Below are positions 20,232 through 28,930 of a DNA stretch of 57,682 bases, piece after piece. The stretch's first letter is position 1, and each line of letters starts with the position of its first letter. The stretch lies in contig JAIOPQ010000109.1 in assembly GCA_021413825.1 (NCBI GenBank), positions 1 to 57,682 of the forward strand, read 5' to 3'. The position numbers and the translations under genes are program-made. Source of the stretch: Spirochaetia bacterium. Lineage in GTDB: Bacteria > Spirochaetota > Leptospiria > Leptospirales > Leptonemataceae. The notes below the pieces were generated by a model. It worked only from the letters and a program-made list of their open reading frames with translations, was not told where the DNA came from and ran no database searches.

Positions 20232-21709
20232 GTTGCCAGAGGTTCCCCAGGCAGTCCATTTCTATGGGGCTTGCTGTTGTACTTGTCCTGGCATTTGGGC
20301 AGGGAGCCTGTCGCGCAGGATTTGTGCGTGAGTCTCGCATTAGCGAACCAGAAAAAGACACACAGAAAGTAGAGCCAGAAAAGGCTGAAAAAAACGACGA
20401 AATTCCCAAACAGGAAATTGGCGAGGTAGAAAAGCCAGAAAACGTAGAAACCACATCTACCCGGGATGGAAGCGGAAAACTTGTGCGTGTGCAAATCTAT
20501 GGAGATGAACTGATTCGAGAAGAAGTAGACGTAGGTGGAATTCCAGTTAAGCGCACAACGTTACGCGGCAATGCAATCGTACTTCATAATAATGTTAGAA
20601 TTTCTGCTCCCCTGATAGTGCTTTCTGCCGGGAAGACGGGACAGTGCATAGGTGGAGTCCGCATAGACGATGTGGCGAATGGACTTTCCATTTTTGCGGA
20701 GCGAGGTGACTATGATCGTGAGGCCCAGACAATCGTATTAAGCGGAAGTCCGCGAATGCAAAGCGATGGGAAGGGTCGCAAGCCGGTTCATCTGACTGCA
20801 GGCAAAATGGTCAGGAATATGGGCACGCGGATCTCAACTCTCGATGGCGATGTGCGAATTGCAACCGATGGCTGGACTATACTCGGCGATCATGCTCGAT
20901 TTGAAGATCAGGGTAAGCGAATCGATATTCCGGATCAGCCCATAGTATTTGGTGCAGGCCAGTTTCTGAGCGGCAAGACGATGAGCTACTATACGGAAGA
21001 AAAGAAGATCGTATACCAGGATGAAATCATAAATATCAGACAAGAAGAAGTCTCGGCAACTCCAACGCCCGTAAACGATTCCCTTGAAGCTTTTATTCGC
21101 CGCGGCGATCATGCGTCCGGATTTGTGGATATCAGCGGTCCTGGTGTTCTGACCGCAGATCAAATCGTGCACGACTTTTCAAACCGCGAAGAACCCATTA
21201 CAACTGTCCGCGGCAATGTCCTCTTTACACGCGAAGGCCTGCGCATTGCAGCTCCAATGCTTGAGTCCGCAGGAAAAAGCGGGGCACGATTGATTGCGCG
21301 CGAAGGCGTAGACTCAACTGACCGCAAACAGAATTTGCATATTACTGCCGGTCGGATGCTATTTGAGCGGGAAGTCAAACTTCTCCATCTAGAACAAGAT
21401 CCAAAAATAGAATTCCTGAAAAAGGACAGTGATGTTGTAACTGGCTCCCTTTCGGGTGCGCAAATCGAACGCAACTTTGATACCAAACAGACAGTGGCGC
21501 GCGGGGGCGTTAAGCTGGTTCAGAGCGATGTGACTGCCGTGGGCCAGAAGGCCGTGTATCAGGAAGACAGCGGTGCAATTGTCCTTGAAGGCGAACCAGG
21601 GATTCAGCAGGAGAACGGATTTCTCAAGTGTGAAAAAATCGTTTACTATCCAGAGAAGCGACGGCTCATACTCATGAATCGTTTGCGCGGGCAACTGGCT
21701 CGAGACTGA
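20228..21709 (+). CDS. lptA: LptA/OstA-like periplasmic LPS transport protein
   Basis: The 493-residue protein starts with a hydrophobic signal region (about 13-30, ending near GQGACRAG), then a charged Glu/Lys/Pro linker (about 38-75). Repeated OstA/LptA beta-jellyroll units follow: [66 protein letters not shown] and [22 protein letters not shown]. LptA normally has about 180 residues; here the repeat region is roughly twice that, so this may be a longer bridge. An internal ATG at codon 13 could be the true start. It lies between the LptC-like gene and lptB. Confidence 0.75.
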   Translation: MSCQRFPRQSISMGLAVVLVLAFGQGACRAGFVRESRISEPEKDTQKVEPEKAEKNDEIPKQEIGEVEKPENVETTSTRDGSGKLVRVQIYGDELIREEVDVGGIPVKRTTLRGNAIVLHNNVRISAPLIVLSAGKTGQCIGGVRIDDVANGLSIFAERGDYDREAQTIVLSGSPRMQSDGKGRKPVHLTAGKMVRNMGTRISTLDGDVRIATDGWTILGDHARFEDQGKRIDIPDQPIVFGAGQFLSGKTMSYYTEEKKIVYQDEIINIRQEEVSATPTPVNDSLEAFIRRGDHASGFVDISGPGVLTADQIVHDFSNREEPITTVRGNVLFTREGLRIAAPMLESAGKSGARLIAREGVDSTDRKQNLHITAGRMLFEREVKLLHLEQDPKIEFLKKDSDVVTGSLSGAQIERNFDTKQTVARGGVKLVQSDVTAVGQKAVYQEDSGAIVLEGEPGIQQENGFLKCEKIVYYPEKRRLILMNRLRGQLARD

Positions 21710-21720
21710 CGGGCTGTTTG

Positions 21721-22473
21721 ATGGAAAAAAAGAAGAAATTCGCCATGCCTTCGCGCACCCTTCGTATTGAAGGGGTTATCAAAACCTACAACAAACGCCG
21801 CGTAGTCGACGGGGTTAGTTTTGAAATTGGAACGCAGGAAATTGTAGGGTTACTTGGGCCCAACGGCGCTGGTAAGACCACATCGTTCTACATGGCCGTT
21901 GGACTTGTTGCGCCTGATGAAGGCAAAATCTTTATCGACCATGAGGACATTACACTCCTTCCTATGTACAAACGGGCAAGGAAAGGGATTGGCTATCTGG
22001 CGCAGGAAGCGTCTGTGTTTAGAAAGCTTACCGTGGGTCAGAACATTGAAGCGGTGCTTGAAACGATGAACCTCAATCGTTCTGAAATTGAACAGCGCCG
22101 CAATAAGCTGGTGGATGAACTTCACCTAACCAAAGTAATAAATCAGAAGGGGTATACACTTTCCGGCGGCGAGCGCCGTCGCTGCGAGATTGCCAGAGCT
22201 CTGGCAACTGAGCCTGACTTCATTCTCTTGGACGAACCGTTCGCAGGGGTCGATCCGATCGCCGTGAAAGATATTCAGCAATTGATTGACCATCTAAGGG
22301 ACAGGGGCCTTGGTATTCTTATCACGGATCATAACGTGCGGGAAACCTTGAAGATCACAGATCGAGCGTATATCATGTATGCAGGAGAAATCCTGAAATC
22401 GGGCACAGCCAAAGAGCTTGTGAACGATCCCAAAATCCGGCGGATTTATCTCGGAGAGGATTTTACACTGTAG
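21721..22473 (+). CDS. lptB: LPS export ABC transporter ATP-binding protein
   Basis: LptB is the ATPase that drives extraction of LPS from the inner membrane through LptFG. Walker A is GPNGAGKTT (about 47-55), the ABC signature is [15 protein letters not shown] (about 147-161), Walker B is [13 protein letters not shown] (about 168-180) and the switch His is in [11 protein letters not shown] chose ATG 21721; a TTG one codon upstream is an alternative. Length is about 250 residues. The order LptC-LptA-LptB-RpoN is the widespread arrangement. lptF and lptG are not in the window. Confidence 0.95.
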   Translation: MEKKKKFAMPSRTLRIEGVIKTYNKRRVVDGVSFEIGTQEIVGLLGPNGAGKTTSFYMAVGLVAPDEGKIFIDHEDITLLPMYKRARKGIGYLAQEASVFRKLTVGQNIEAVLETMNLNRSEIEQRRNKLVDELHLTKVINQKGYTLSGGERRRCEIARALATEPDFILLDEPFAGVDPIAVKDIQQLIDHLRDRGLGILITDHNVRETLKITDRAYIMYAGEILKSGTAKELVNDPKIRRIYLGEDFTL

Positions 22474-22475
22474 TT

Positions 22476-23960
22476 ATGGCTCTTACCCAGCATCTGGTAC
22501 AGAAGCAGACTCAGAAGCTTGTAATTACGCAGGATCTCCGGCAGTCGATCGAGCTATTGCCCATGTCAAACCTGGAGCTTGCAGACAAGATCCAGAAAGA
22601 AGTTCTGGAGAATCCCATGCTGGAAATTCCAGAAGAGTTCGAGAAACCGGAAGGATCGGAAACTGCTTCTCTTGAGACAGTGGAAGTCCAGGAACGTGCG
22701 GCAGCCGAGCCAGAGGATCCAGAGGCACGCGAAGCATTTCCGGATATTCCTCTTCGGGATGAACCGTATACAGCGGGTGAAAGTTCCGCCTCAGGCCAGG
22801 AACGTTCGGATAAAAAGCATCAGTTTTTGCAAAATCAAATCCGCACGGAAGAAACGTTAGCCGACCATCTGTTGTGGCAGATTCGTATGTCGGATCTATC
22901 CGATGTTCAGATGGAAGCAGCTGAAATCATAGTCTCTTGCATTGACGAGAAGGGCTATCTAACCATGTCTCTTGAAGAAATCGTTCAAGACACTGAGCTT
23001 GAGCTTGGAGATGCAAAGGCAGCCCTGGAACAAATAAGACGCTGTGATCCAATTGGATGTGGTGCACGCACCATTGCTGAATGCTTAAAGTCCCAGGTAC
23101 AAATTCTTTATCCGCTCGAACGTACTGCCATTACAATTCTAAGCGATCATTTTGAGAGTCTTGAAAAACTAGATTTCAAGAAAATGGAGAAAGCCGGGCT
23201 AATCGAGGCTGATATTGAGGCTGCACTAAAAGTTCTACGCTCGCTTGAGCCATATCCGGGTACTCTCTTTTCTCCTGCGCGCCATGATTATATCGTGCCT
23301 GATATGTCTGTTCAAGACGTGGACGGAAAGTTTGAAGTATTTGTCCAGGATGAGTGGATTCCAGATCTTAAAATAAACGACAGATACAAGAACCTACTCA
23401 AGGGCCAGACAAGATTTTCTGGGGAAGATCGCGAATACCTGACGGCCAAACTAAACTCTGCTACCTGGCTCATCAAGAGCATCAGACAACGGCGCGATAC
23501 TATGATCCAGGTCATGCGATCCATTGTGCGTCACCAGGCAGCCTTCTTTGAGCAGGGGCCAGGCAACCTGCGTCCATTGACGCTCAGGGAAATTGCAAGC
23601 GACGTGGAACTCCATGAATCCACCATCTCCCGCATTACAACTAACAAATACGTTCAAACGCGTTGGGGTATTTTTGAATTAAAGCATTTTTTCTCCAGCT
23701 CCCTGCGAAATTCCGAGGGTGGTGATGATCATTCTGCGAGGAATATCAAAGAGAGAATTCAACGCATAGTGCAGGAAGAAACCGACCCGCTGTCGGATCA
23801 GGATATTGTTCAGATTCTAAAAAAGGAGGGAGTTGAAATCGCAAGGCGCACCGTGGCCAAATACAGAAAGGTCTTGCGCATACTGCCCGCCGATCGCAGA
23901 AAGAAACTCCAGGGGCTCAAGAGTCGCCGGGATTTTGCTGCAGAGCGTGCGCGCAATTAA
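22476..23960 (+). CDS. rpoN: RNA polymerase sigma-54 factor
   Basis: Sigma-54 directs RNA polymerase to -24/-12 promoters and needs an AAA+ activator. The 494 residues have the Gln/Leu-rich activator-interacting region I (KQTQKLVITQDLRQSIELLP, about 8-27, then MSNLEL), an acidic region II, the core-binding domain, an HTH segment near HESTISRITTNKYVQT, and the RpoN box ARRTVAKYRKVL (about 456-467), which in the family reads ARRTVAKYREML. An NtrC-family activator with the GAFTGA motif is encoded downstream at 26835, a likely partner. Confidence 0.96.
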   Translation: MALTQHLVQKQTQKLVITQDLRQSIELLPMSNLELADKIQKEVLENPMLEIPEEFEKPEGSETASLETVEVQERAAAEPEDPEAREAFPDIPLRDEPYTAGESSASGQERSDKKHQFLQNQIRTEETLADHLLWQIRMSDLSDVQMEAAEIIVSCIDEKGYLTMSLEEIVQDTELELGDAKAALEQIRRCDPIGCGARTIAECLKSQVQILYPLERTAITILSDHFESLEKLDFKKMEKAGLIEADIEAALKVLRSLEPYPGTLFSPARHDYIVPDMSVQDVDGKFEVFVQDEWIPDLKINDRYKNLLKGQTRFSGEDREYLTAKLNSATWLIKSIRQRRDTMIQVMRSIVRHQAAFFEQGPGNLRPLTLREIASDVELHESTISRITTNKYVQTRWGIFELKHFFSSSLRNSEGGDDHSARNIKERIQRIVQEETDPLSDQDIVQILKKEGVEIARRTVAKYRKVLRILPADRRKKLQGLKSRRDFAAERARN

Positions 23961-23981
23961 TTGGATCTAAAGGAGACAACA

Positions 23982-24293
23982 ATGGAAATTAGCTATCACT
24001 TTCACAATCTGGAAAGCTCCGACGGGCTCAAGGACTATGCCAGGAAAAAAATCGAAAAGCTGGCAGCACACTTCAATGCATTTCATTCTGCGCTGGTTAG
24101 ATTTCGTGTGGAAACCAAAATCAATCATTCAATAGAATTAACGTTAAACGGAGATGGGGTACAGTTTATCGCAACGGAAAATGGAACAGACATGTATGCC
24201 ATAGTGGATATGCTAGAAGAAAAGCTTGGGAAGCAAATTCGCAAGCACAAAGAAAAGCATCTTGGCTCATCGCATCGTGGGGAGCGCGGTTGA
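23982..24293 (+). CDS. hpf: Ribosome hibernation promoting factor, short form
   Basis: This HPF/YfiA (sigma-54 modulation family) protein binds the decoding region of idle ribosomes. I chose ATG 23982 because AAGGAGA at 23970-23976 is an excellent ribosome binding site; an upstream TTG at 23961 would add seven residues without such support. The 103-residue protein shows the family pattern: SDGLKDYARKKIEKLAAHF, then a beta-strand region (VRFRVETKINHSIELTLNG), then a C-terminal helix IVDMLEEKLGKQIRKHKEKH. There is no long-form dimerisation domain. The rpoN-hpf-hprK order is common. Confidence 0.92.
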   Translation: MEISYHFHNLESSDGLKDYARKKIEKLAAHFNAFHSALVRFRVETKINHSIELTLNGDGVQFIATENGTDMYAIVDMLEEKLGKQIRKHKEKHLGSSHRGERG

Positions 24294-25243
24294 AACAAAT
24301 CGCAGTTGCAGCACTGTTAGAACATGAAAGCGGCCTGGAATTACAGGCCGTTTCCGGTCAGTCTGGGCTTGGCCGCATGGTCAAGAGTATCGATGTGAAT
24401 AGACCGGGCCTGGCGCTCGCAGGATTTTATAAGAATTTTGCATTTGATCGCATTCAGGTTTTTGGTCGGGGTGAGTTTGCCTATATTGAAGAATGTGGAG
24501 GCTCCAAACAGAAAGAGATCGCCACTACGTTTTTTGACTTCAGCATGCCGGGTCTTGTAATGACTCATGGAAATCAGCCGCCAGAATGCTTTGTGAGAAT
24601 GTCTGAATCTTCATCCATTCCCATACTCACTACCAAACAGAGTACTCATAATTTCATTATGCAATTTCATCATTTCATGGTTGAGGAGCTTGCGCCTGCA
24701 ACTTCCGTTCACGGTGTGCTGGTGGAAGTTTTTGGCGTGGGCATCCTGCTTGTTGGTCATAGTGGAATCGGTAAATCAGAGACCGCTCTTGAACTCGTTG
24801 AACGGGGACATCGCCTTGTTGCAGATGATGCAGTGAACGTGCGGTGTGTCGCAGGGACTGATTTGTATGGCCAGGCAAGTGAATTATTGCAGTATCATAT
24901 GGAGATTCGTGGGTTGGGAATCATCAATGTAAAAGACTTGTTTGGAGTGGGTGCAATTAGAGGACGCAAACGAATCGAGCTGATTGCCGAGCTTGAGGAT
25001 TGGAATCCGGATAAGGAATATGAGCGCCTGGGTCTTGAAGATGAGATGACAGAAATTCTAGGTGTATCGGTTCCTCGAATCACAATTCCAGTGCGTCCGG
25101 GAAGAAATGTTCCAGTACTCGTTGAGACTGCTGCCATGAACCATAGATCTAAGAAAATGGGATATCATGCGGCTCGCGTTTTAAGCGATCGTCTGCGCGA
25201 GCAGATGGAAAAAAAGAAATACACTTCTGGCACTCAGTCCTGA
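24290..25243 (+). CDS. hprK: HPr kinase/phosphorylase
   Basis: HprK phosphorylates HPr on Ser46 and reverses the reaction, linking carbon status to regulation. The start is TTG, overlapping the hpf stop (TTGA). The 317 residues include Walker A GHSGIGKSE (about 156-164), the LVADDAV segment, and the HprK signature EIRGLGIINVKDLFGVGAIR (about 205-224). The next gene encodes the N-terminal half of HPr including the Ser46 site, although that HPr is not complete (see 25243). No PTS enzyme I or permease is in the window. Confidence 0.94.
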   Translation: MKQIAVAALLEHESGLELQAVSGQSGLGRMVKSIDVNRPGLALAGFYKNFAFDRIQVFGRGEFAYIEECGGSKQKEIATTFFDFSMPGLVMTHGNQPPECFVRMSESSSIPILTTKQSTHNFIMQFHHFMVEELAPATSVHGVLVEVFGVGILLVGHSGIGKSETALELVERGHRLVADDAVNVRCVAGTDLYGQASELLQYHMEIRGLGIINVKDLFGVGAIRGRKRIELIAELEDWNPDKEYERLGLEDEMTEILGVSVPRITIPVRPGRNVPVLVETAAMNHRSKKMGYHAARVLSDRLREQMEKKKYTSGTQS

Positions 25244-26838
25244 TGGAAACGCGCAGTATTAAAGTAATCATCAAAGAAGGTGTGCATACGCGCCCGGCTG
25301 CTGTGTTTGTAAAGGAAGCGGCCAAGTTCAAGAGCGATGTAATGCTTACCAGTGGAGATACAACTGTGAACGGAAAGAGCATTGAAGAGAGCAGAATCTA
25401 TCTGCGGGATATTTATTTTCTCATACTCATTGTAGTTCTCAGCGCAGGTCTTGCAGAGCTCTTTCTGATTGAACGCCCCGCAGAAACTGTAGATCGCATT
25501 TTCTATTATTTGATAGTATTTGTGCCGCTCGGGACGCTGAACCTTGCAGCTCATTACTATTACCGCAATAGGCGCATCAGAGTTACAGGGAGTTTGAGAA
25601 GCAGTCTGCGATATCGCTTGAGCCTGGCATTCATGTTCATTGCAGTTATTCCGTCTGTTCCAATCTTCATGGTGTCGTCTAACGTTGCAGAACACCTGGT
25701 TGGGGCTTTTTTCGAGATCGATGTGCGGGATTCCATGGAACGGGCTCACAAAATCTTTGAAGAGACGAAAATTACCCAGACTCATCCCCAGTACAAAGGA
25801 GATGTCCGTAAGTTTGAAAGGGTGCGGGAGAACTTGACCAATCGCACTGCCTGGAAAGAGCGAATCCCTTCTCGTTTGCGTTTGGGCCTTGGCCTTATCT
25901 TTATTTTTATGATCTGTGCTTCGCTGGTTGGCGCCGTTTGGATTGCCAGACAGATTTCAACCCCAATTGTAACGATTGCAGCGGCCACCCGCGAGGTTAC
26001 AGACGGTCGTCTAGATACTCGCATTGAACTTGAAGCGGACGGTGAACTCGGAATTCTAATCGACAGCTTCAATCAGATGACAGCAGAATTGCAGAGTCTA
26101 CGCACAAGGCTTCTCCATAGCCAGCGCGTAGCTGCCTGGCAGGAAGTTGCAAAGAGACTGGCCCATGAGATAAAGAATCCGCTCACCCCAATCCAACTTT
26201 CAGCAGACCGCATGATTCGAAGACTGGAGCATCCTGAAAAGGGTGACTTACAGAATATTGTGTCAAGCGGTGCGAGAACGATCCGTGAGCAGGTACAGGT
26301 TTTGAAATCCATGGTGGAAGAATTCGCGGATTTTGCGCGGATGCCAGAGCCAAGGCCTACGCCGCAGTCACTGGATGCCATAGCAGGTGAGTGCGGGGGT
26401 CTATTTCAAAGTGTGCCGGGGATCAAAATGGAAATGCGACTCGCCGGAAACCTGCCGGACATTGCACTGGACAAGAACATGATCGTTGGAATGATCAATA
26501 ACCTGATCAAGAATGCGCTTGAGGCAATAGGCAGTCAGGGTGATGAAGAGGCTGAGCCTGGCCGAATCCTGGTTTCTACGGCCATGCATACGCAGGCTGG
26601 CCGCAAGTTCGTAATGCTCAGAGTTGAAGATTCTGGACCAGGTATAGACGAGGGCATGAAAGATAGGGTTTTTGAACCGTACTATTCAACTAAGGGTGAG
26701 CATGGTAGTGGCCTGGGGCTAGCGCTGGTTGAACGCACCGTACTTGAGCACAATGCGCGGATTACAGTCTCGCGCAGTACGCTCGGCGGGGCTGAGTTTC
26801 GAATTTTGTTTCCTATTCCTGTCGTGAGGCCTGGATGA
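25243..26838 (+). CDS. HPr N-terminal half fused to NtrY-type sensor histidine kinase
   Basis: Residues 1-47 are the first half of HPr: His15 in GVHTRPAA and Ser46 in VNGKSI fall exactly at the canonical numbers. At codon 48 (about 25384) the sequence switches to a membrane sensor kinase. Three membrane helices follow (about 53-75, 87-106, 129-147), then a short extracytoplasmic loop (about 60 residues), a fourth helix (about 210-233), HAMP, a HisKA box with QEVAKRLAHEIKNPLTPIQL (phospho-His near 308), N box NNLIKNALEAI and G boxes DSGPGI and GSGLGLALVE. The kinase part is NtrY-like. The C-terminal half of HPr (about 40 residues) is missing, so the HPr portion is unlikely to fold normally. 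The gene starts inside the hprK stop (TGATG) and overlaps the activator gene (ATGA). Confidence 0.85.
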   Translation: METRSIKVIIKEGVHTRPAAVFVKEAAKFKSDVMLTSGDTTVNGKSIEESRIYLRDIYFLILIVVLSAGLAELFLIERPAETVDRIFYYLIVFVPLGTLNLAAHYYYRNRRIRVTGSLRSSLRYRLSLAFMFIAVIPSVPIFMVSSNVAEHLVGAFFEIDVRDSMERAHKIFEETKITQTHPQYKGDVRKFERVRENLTNRTAWKERIPSRLRLGLGLIFIFMICASLVGAVWIARQISTPIVTIAAATREVTDGRLDTRIELEADGELGILIDSFNQMTAELQSLRTRLLHSQRVAAWQEVAKRLAHEIKNPLTPIQLSADRMIRRLEHPEKGDLQNIVSSGARTIREQVQVLKSMVEEFADFARMPEPRPTPQSLDAIAGECGGLFQSVPGIKMEMRLAGNLPDIALDKNMIVGMINNLIKNALEAIGSQGDEEAEPGRILVSTAMHTQAGRKFVMLRVEDSGPGIDEGMKDRVFEPYYSTKGEHGSGLGLALVERTVLEHNARITVSRSTLGGAEFRILFPIPVVRPG

Positions 26839-28184
26839 AAATTTATATTGTGGATGATGACTCAAGCATCCGTGCGTCGCTCAAGGAAGTCCTCCAGGAC
26901 GAAGACTTTGAGGTAGAGGATTTTGCAAACGGGAAGAACATGGTCAAGGCTCTCATGCGTGAGCGACCAGCTTTGATCTTGCTCGATGTTTGGATGGGCA
27001 AAGAGGACGGACTGGACATTCTAACGCGCGTCAAAGAAGAATATCCGGCGCTTCCGGTTGTCATGATCTCTGGTCACGGAACTATTGAACAGGCCGTTCA
27101 GGCAACAAAGAAGGGCGCAGTCGATTTTATTGAGAAACCCCTTTCGCTTGATCACGTACTGCAACGCATCAATGAGATTCTGAAAATCGATTCCGCAGTG
27201 CGCGATCAGAAACGCAAACAGGAAATCAGACTTGAGTTCGATGAAATCATCGGTGATTCTCCACAGATTCGCACCGTGAAGCGAGCAATAGGTCAGGCTG
27301 CCGGGACCAACGCTCGGGTTTTTATCTACGGAGAGAATGGTACAGGAAAGGAACTGGTTGCGCGCGCAATTTTTCAGAATTCCCGGCGCGTCGGTTTTCC
27401 ATTTATAGAGGTAAACTGTGCTGCAATTCCAGAGGAGCTGATCGAAAGTGAACTCTTTGGTCATGAGAAAGGTGCGTTTACTGGAGCTTTAGACAAGCGG
27501 ATAGGTAAGTTTGAAATGGCGCACCAGGGAACCCTGTTCCTCGATGAGATTTGTGACATGTCTCTGGCGACGCAGGCGCGCGTGCTTCGTGCTTTGCAAG
27601 AGCAACGATTTGCTCGAGTCGGCGGATCGGAGAATATTGAAGTGGATGTGCGCATCATTGCCGCCACAAACATCGATCCGGAGAAGGCAATTGCTCAGGG
27701 AAGATTTCGCGAGGATCTGTATTATCGTTTGAACGTTATTCCGATTCATCTACCAGCTCTGCGCGAACGAACTGGAGATATTCCATTGCTGCTCGACTAC
27801 TTTCTACGTGCAGCAGCCCAGGAAAATCAAATTCCAATAAAGCGATTCTCGCAGGGTGCAATGGAAATGCTACAGATGTATGCATGGCCTGGGAATGTGC
27901 GCGAGTTAAAGAACGTGGTGGAAAGACTCTCTATTATGAGCCAGGATGATGAAATCACGGTGGATACAGCGGCCGAACATCTGCGCTCACCGGGAAAATC
28001 GCAGGATGCCTCACCCATTGGAGATCTGAAACGTGCCCGCGATGAGTTTGAAAAGAATTATATTATTCAAGCGCTCAAGCAGCATGAAAAGAACATTACG
28101 CGTGCTGCGAAGTTCCTGGGAATGGACCGCACAAACCTCCACAGAAAATTGAAATCACTTGGAATAGATCCAGAAGCAATATGA
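26835..28184 (+). CDS. NtrX/NtrC-family sigma-54-dependent response regulator
   Basis: The 449-residue protein has a receiver domain (phospho-acceptor Asp51 in LILLDVWMG), an AAA+ domain with Walker A GENGTGKE (about 166-173), the sigma-54-contacting GAFTGA loop (about 213-218), Walker B GTLFLDEICDMS, and a C-terminal Fis-type HTH (NITRAAKFLGMDRTNLHRKL, about 419-438). It should activate RpoN promoters when phosphorylated by the kinase directly upstream, with which it overlaps by four bases. Target promoters cannot be named from the window. NtrX is the closest match because of pairing with an NtrY-type kinase. Confidence 0.93.
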   Translation: MKIYIVDDDSSIRASLKEVLQDEDFEVEDFANGKNMVKALMRERPALILLDVWMGKEDGLDILTRVKEEYPALPVVMISGHGTIEQAVQATKKGAVDFIEKPLSLDHVLQRINEILKIDSAVRDQKRKQEIRLEFDEIIGDSPQIRTVKRAIGQAAGTNARVFIYGENGTGKELVARAIFQNSRRVGFPFIEVNCAAIPEELIESELFGHEKGAFTGALDKRIGKFEMAHQGTLFLDEICDMSLATQARVLRALQEQRFARVGGSENIEVDVRIIAATNIDPEKAIAQGRFREDLYYRLNVIPIHLPALRERTGDIPLLLDYFLRAAAQENQIPIKRFSQGAMEMLQMYAWPGNVRELKNVVERLSIMSQDDEITVDTAAEHLRSPGKSQDASPIGDLKRARDEFEKNYIIQALKQHEKNITRAAKFLGMDRTNLHRKLKSLGIDPEAI

Positions 28185-28921
28185 GCGACGTACTGTTTGG
28201 ACAGATAGTGCGGGATGTGCGGCAAGCACTAAACGAAGAGGAAATGGTTTCGCACTGGTTAGGCGAGCCAACACCCATGGAAGTGCAGATAGTCTATCGT
28301 CCGCCAGCCAAACAGAAAGAGGAAACTGCAGCTGCAGTTGCTGAATCTCAGGTGACGCGGCCTATGCGAAATATTCCGCAGAATTTTGCGTGCGGGTTCT
28401 GTCCGGAGCGGATCTATCCTGTAAAGCGATTCATGGTTCCAGGCAGGCTTCCGGTGCTCGTATTATTTTTTAACGGGAGTGTGACGCCCACAAAGATGCG
28501 GCCGGAGCGCAGTGATGTTTGTATCCTCGCAAGCAAAGAAGAGGATGCGCTGTTCGATAGTACCATGCGCGAAGCAGGATTCGAAGGAATCAATGATTTC
28601 TATTTCCAGCAATTTCCAGCCTGTCACTTTAATCCACAGCGGAGCAACATGCAGGACTGGCAGCGCCGGGCGAATCATTGCACGGAGCATGTGCGCGCCA
28701 CCATTGAAGGCCATTCCATCCAGCATGTTTTGATTTCCTCACCGAGTTCGCAGTTCCTGCTTGGCAAAGATGAAACCCAGCGTTTAACTGAGAGCGGAGA
28801 GTTATTTCCCCTGGAGATTGGAAGCAGGAACATGAATGCCAATGCATTCAAACGCGTGGATCCGCGCACGGGACCAGGCGTGTTTGGCAGGATTCTCTCC
28901 GAGCTGCGCCACAAAGTTTAA
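28181..28921 (+). CDS. Hypothetical protein, possibly uracil-DNA-glycosylase-like fold
   Basis: I do not firmly recognise this 246-residue protein. It starts inside the stop of the upstream regulator (ATGA) and precedes priA by 9 bases, so it is part of the same transcript. Visible features are a cysteine pair in ACGFCPERIYP (about 66-76), FMVPGRLPVLVLFF, a central FYFQQFPACHFNP segment, a His/Cys pair in ANHCTEHVRATIEG, and VLISSPSSQFLLGK (about 183-196). The order of these pieces resembles distant UDG-superfamily proteins with FeS cysteines, but key motifs are not exact, so that link is a weak inference. Confidence 0.55.
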   Translation: MSDVLFGQIVRDVRQALNEEEMVSHWLGEPTPMEVQIVYRPPAKQKEETAAAVAESQVTRPMRNIPQNFACGFCPERIYPVKRFMVPGRLPVLVLFFNGSVTPTKMRPERSDVCILASKEEDALFDSTMREAGFEGINDFYFQQFPACHFNPQRSNMQDWQRRANHCTEHVRATIEGHSIQHVLISSPSSQFLLGKDETQRLTESGELFPLEIGSRNMNANAFKRVDPRTGPGVFGRILSELRHKV

Positions 28922-28930
28922 GTATTCAGA

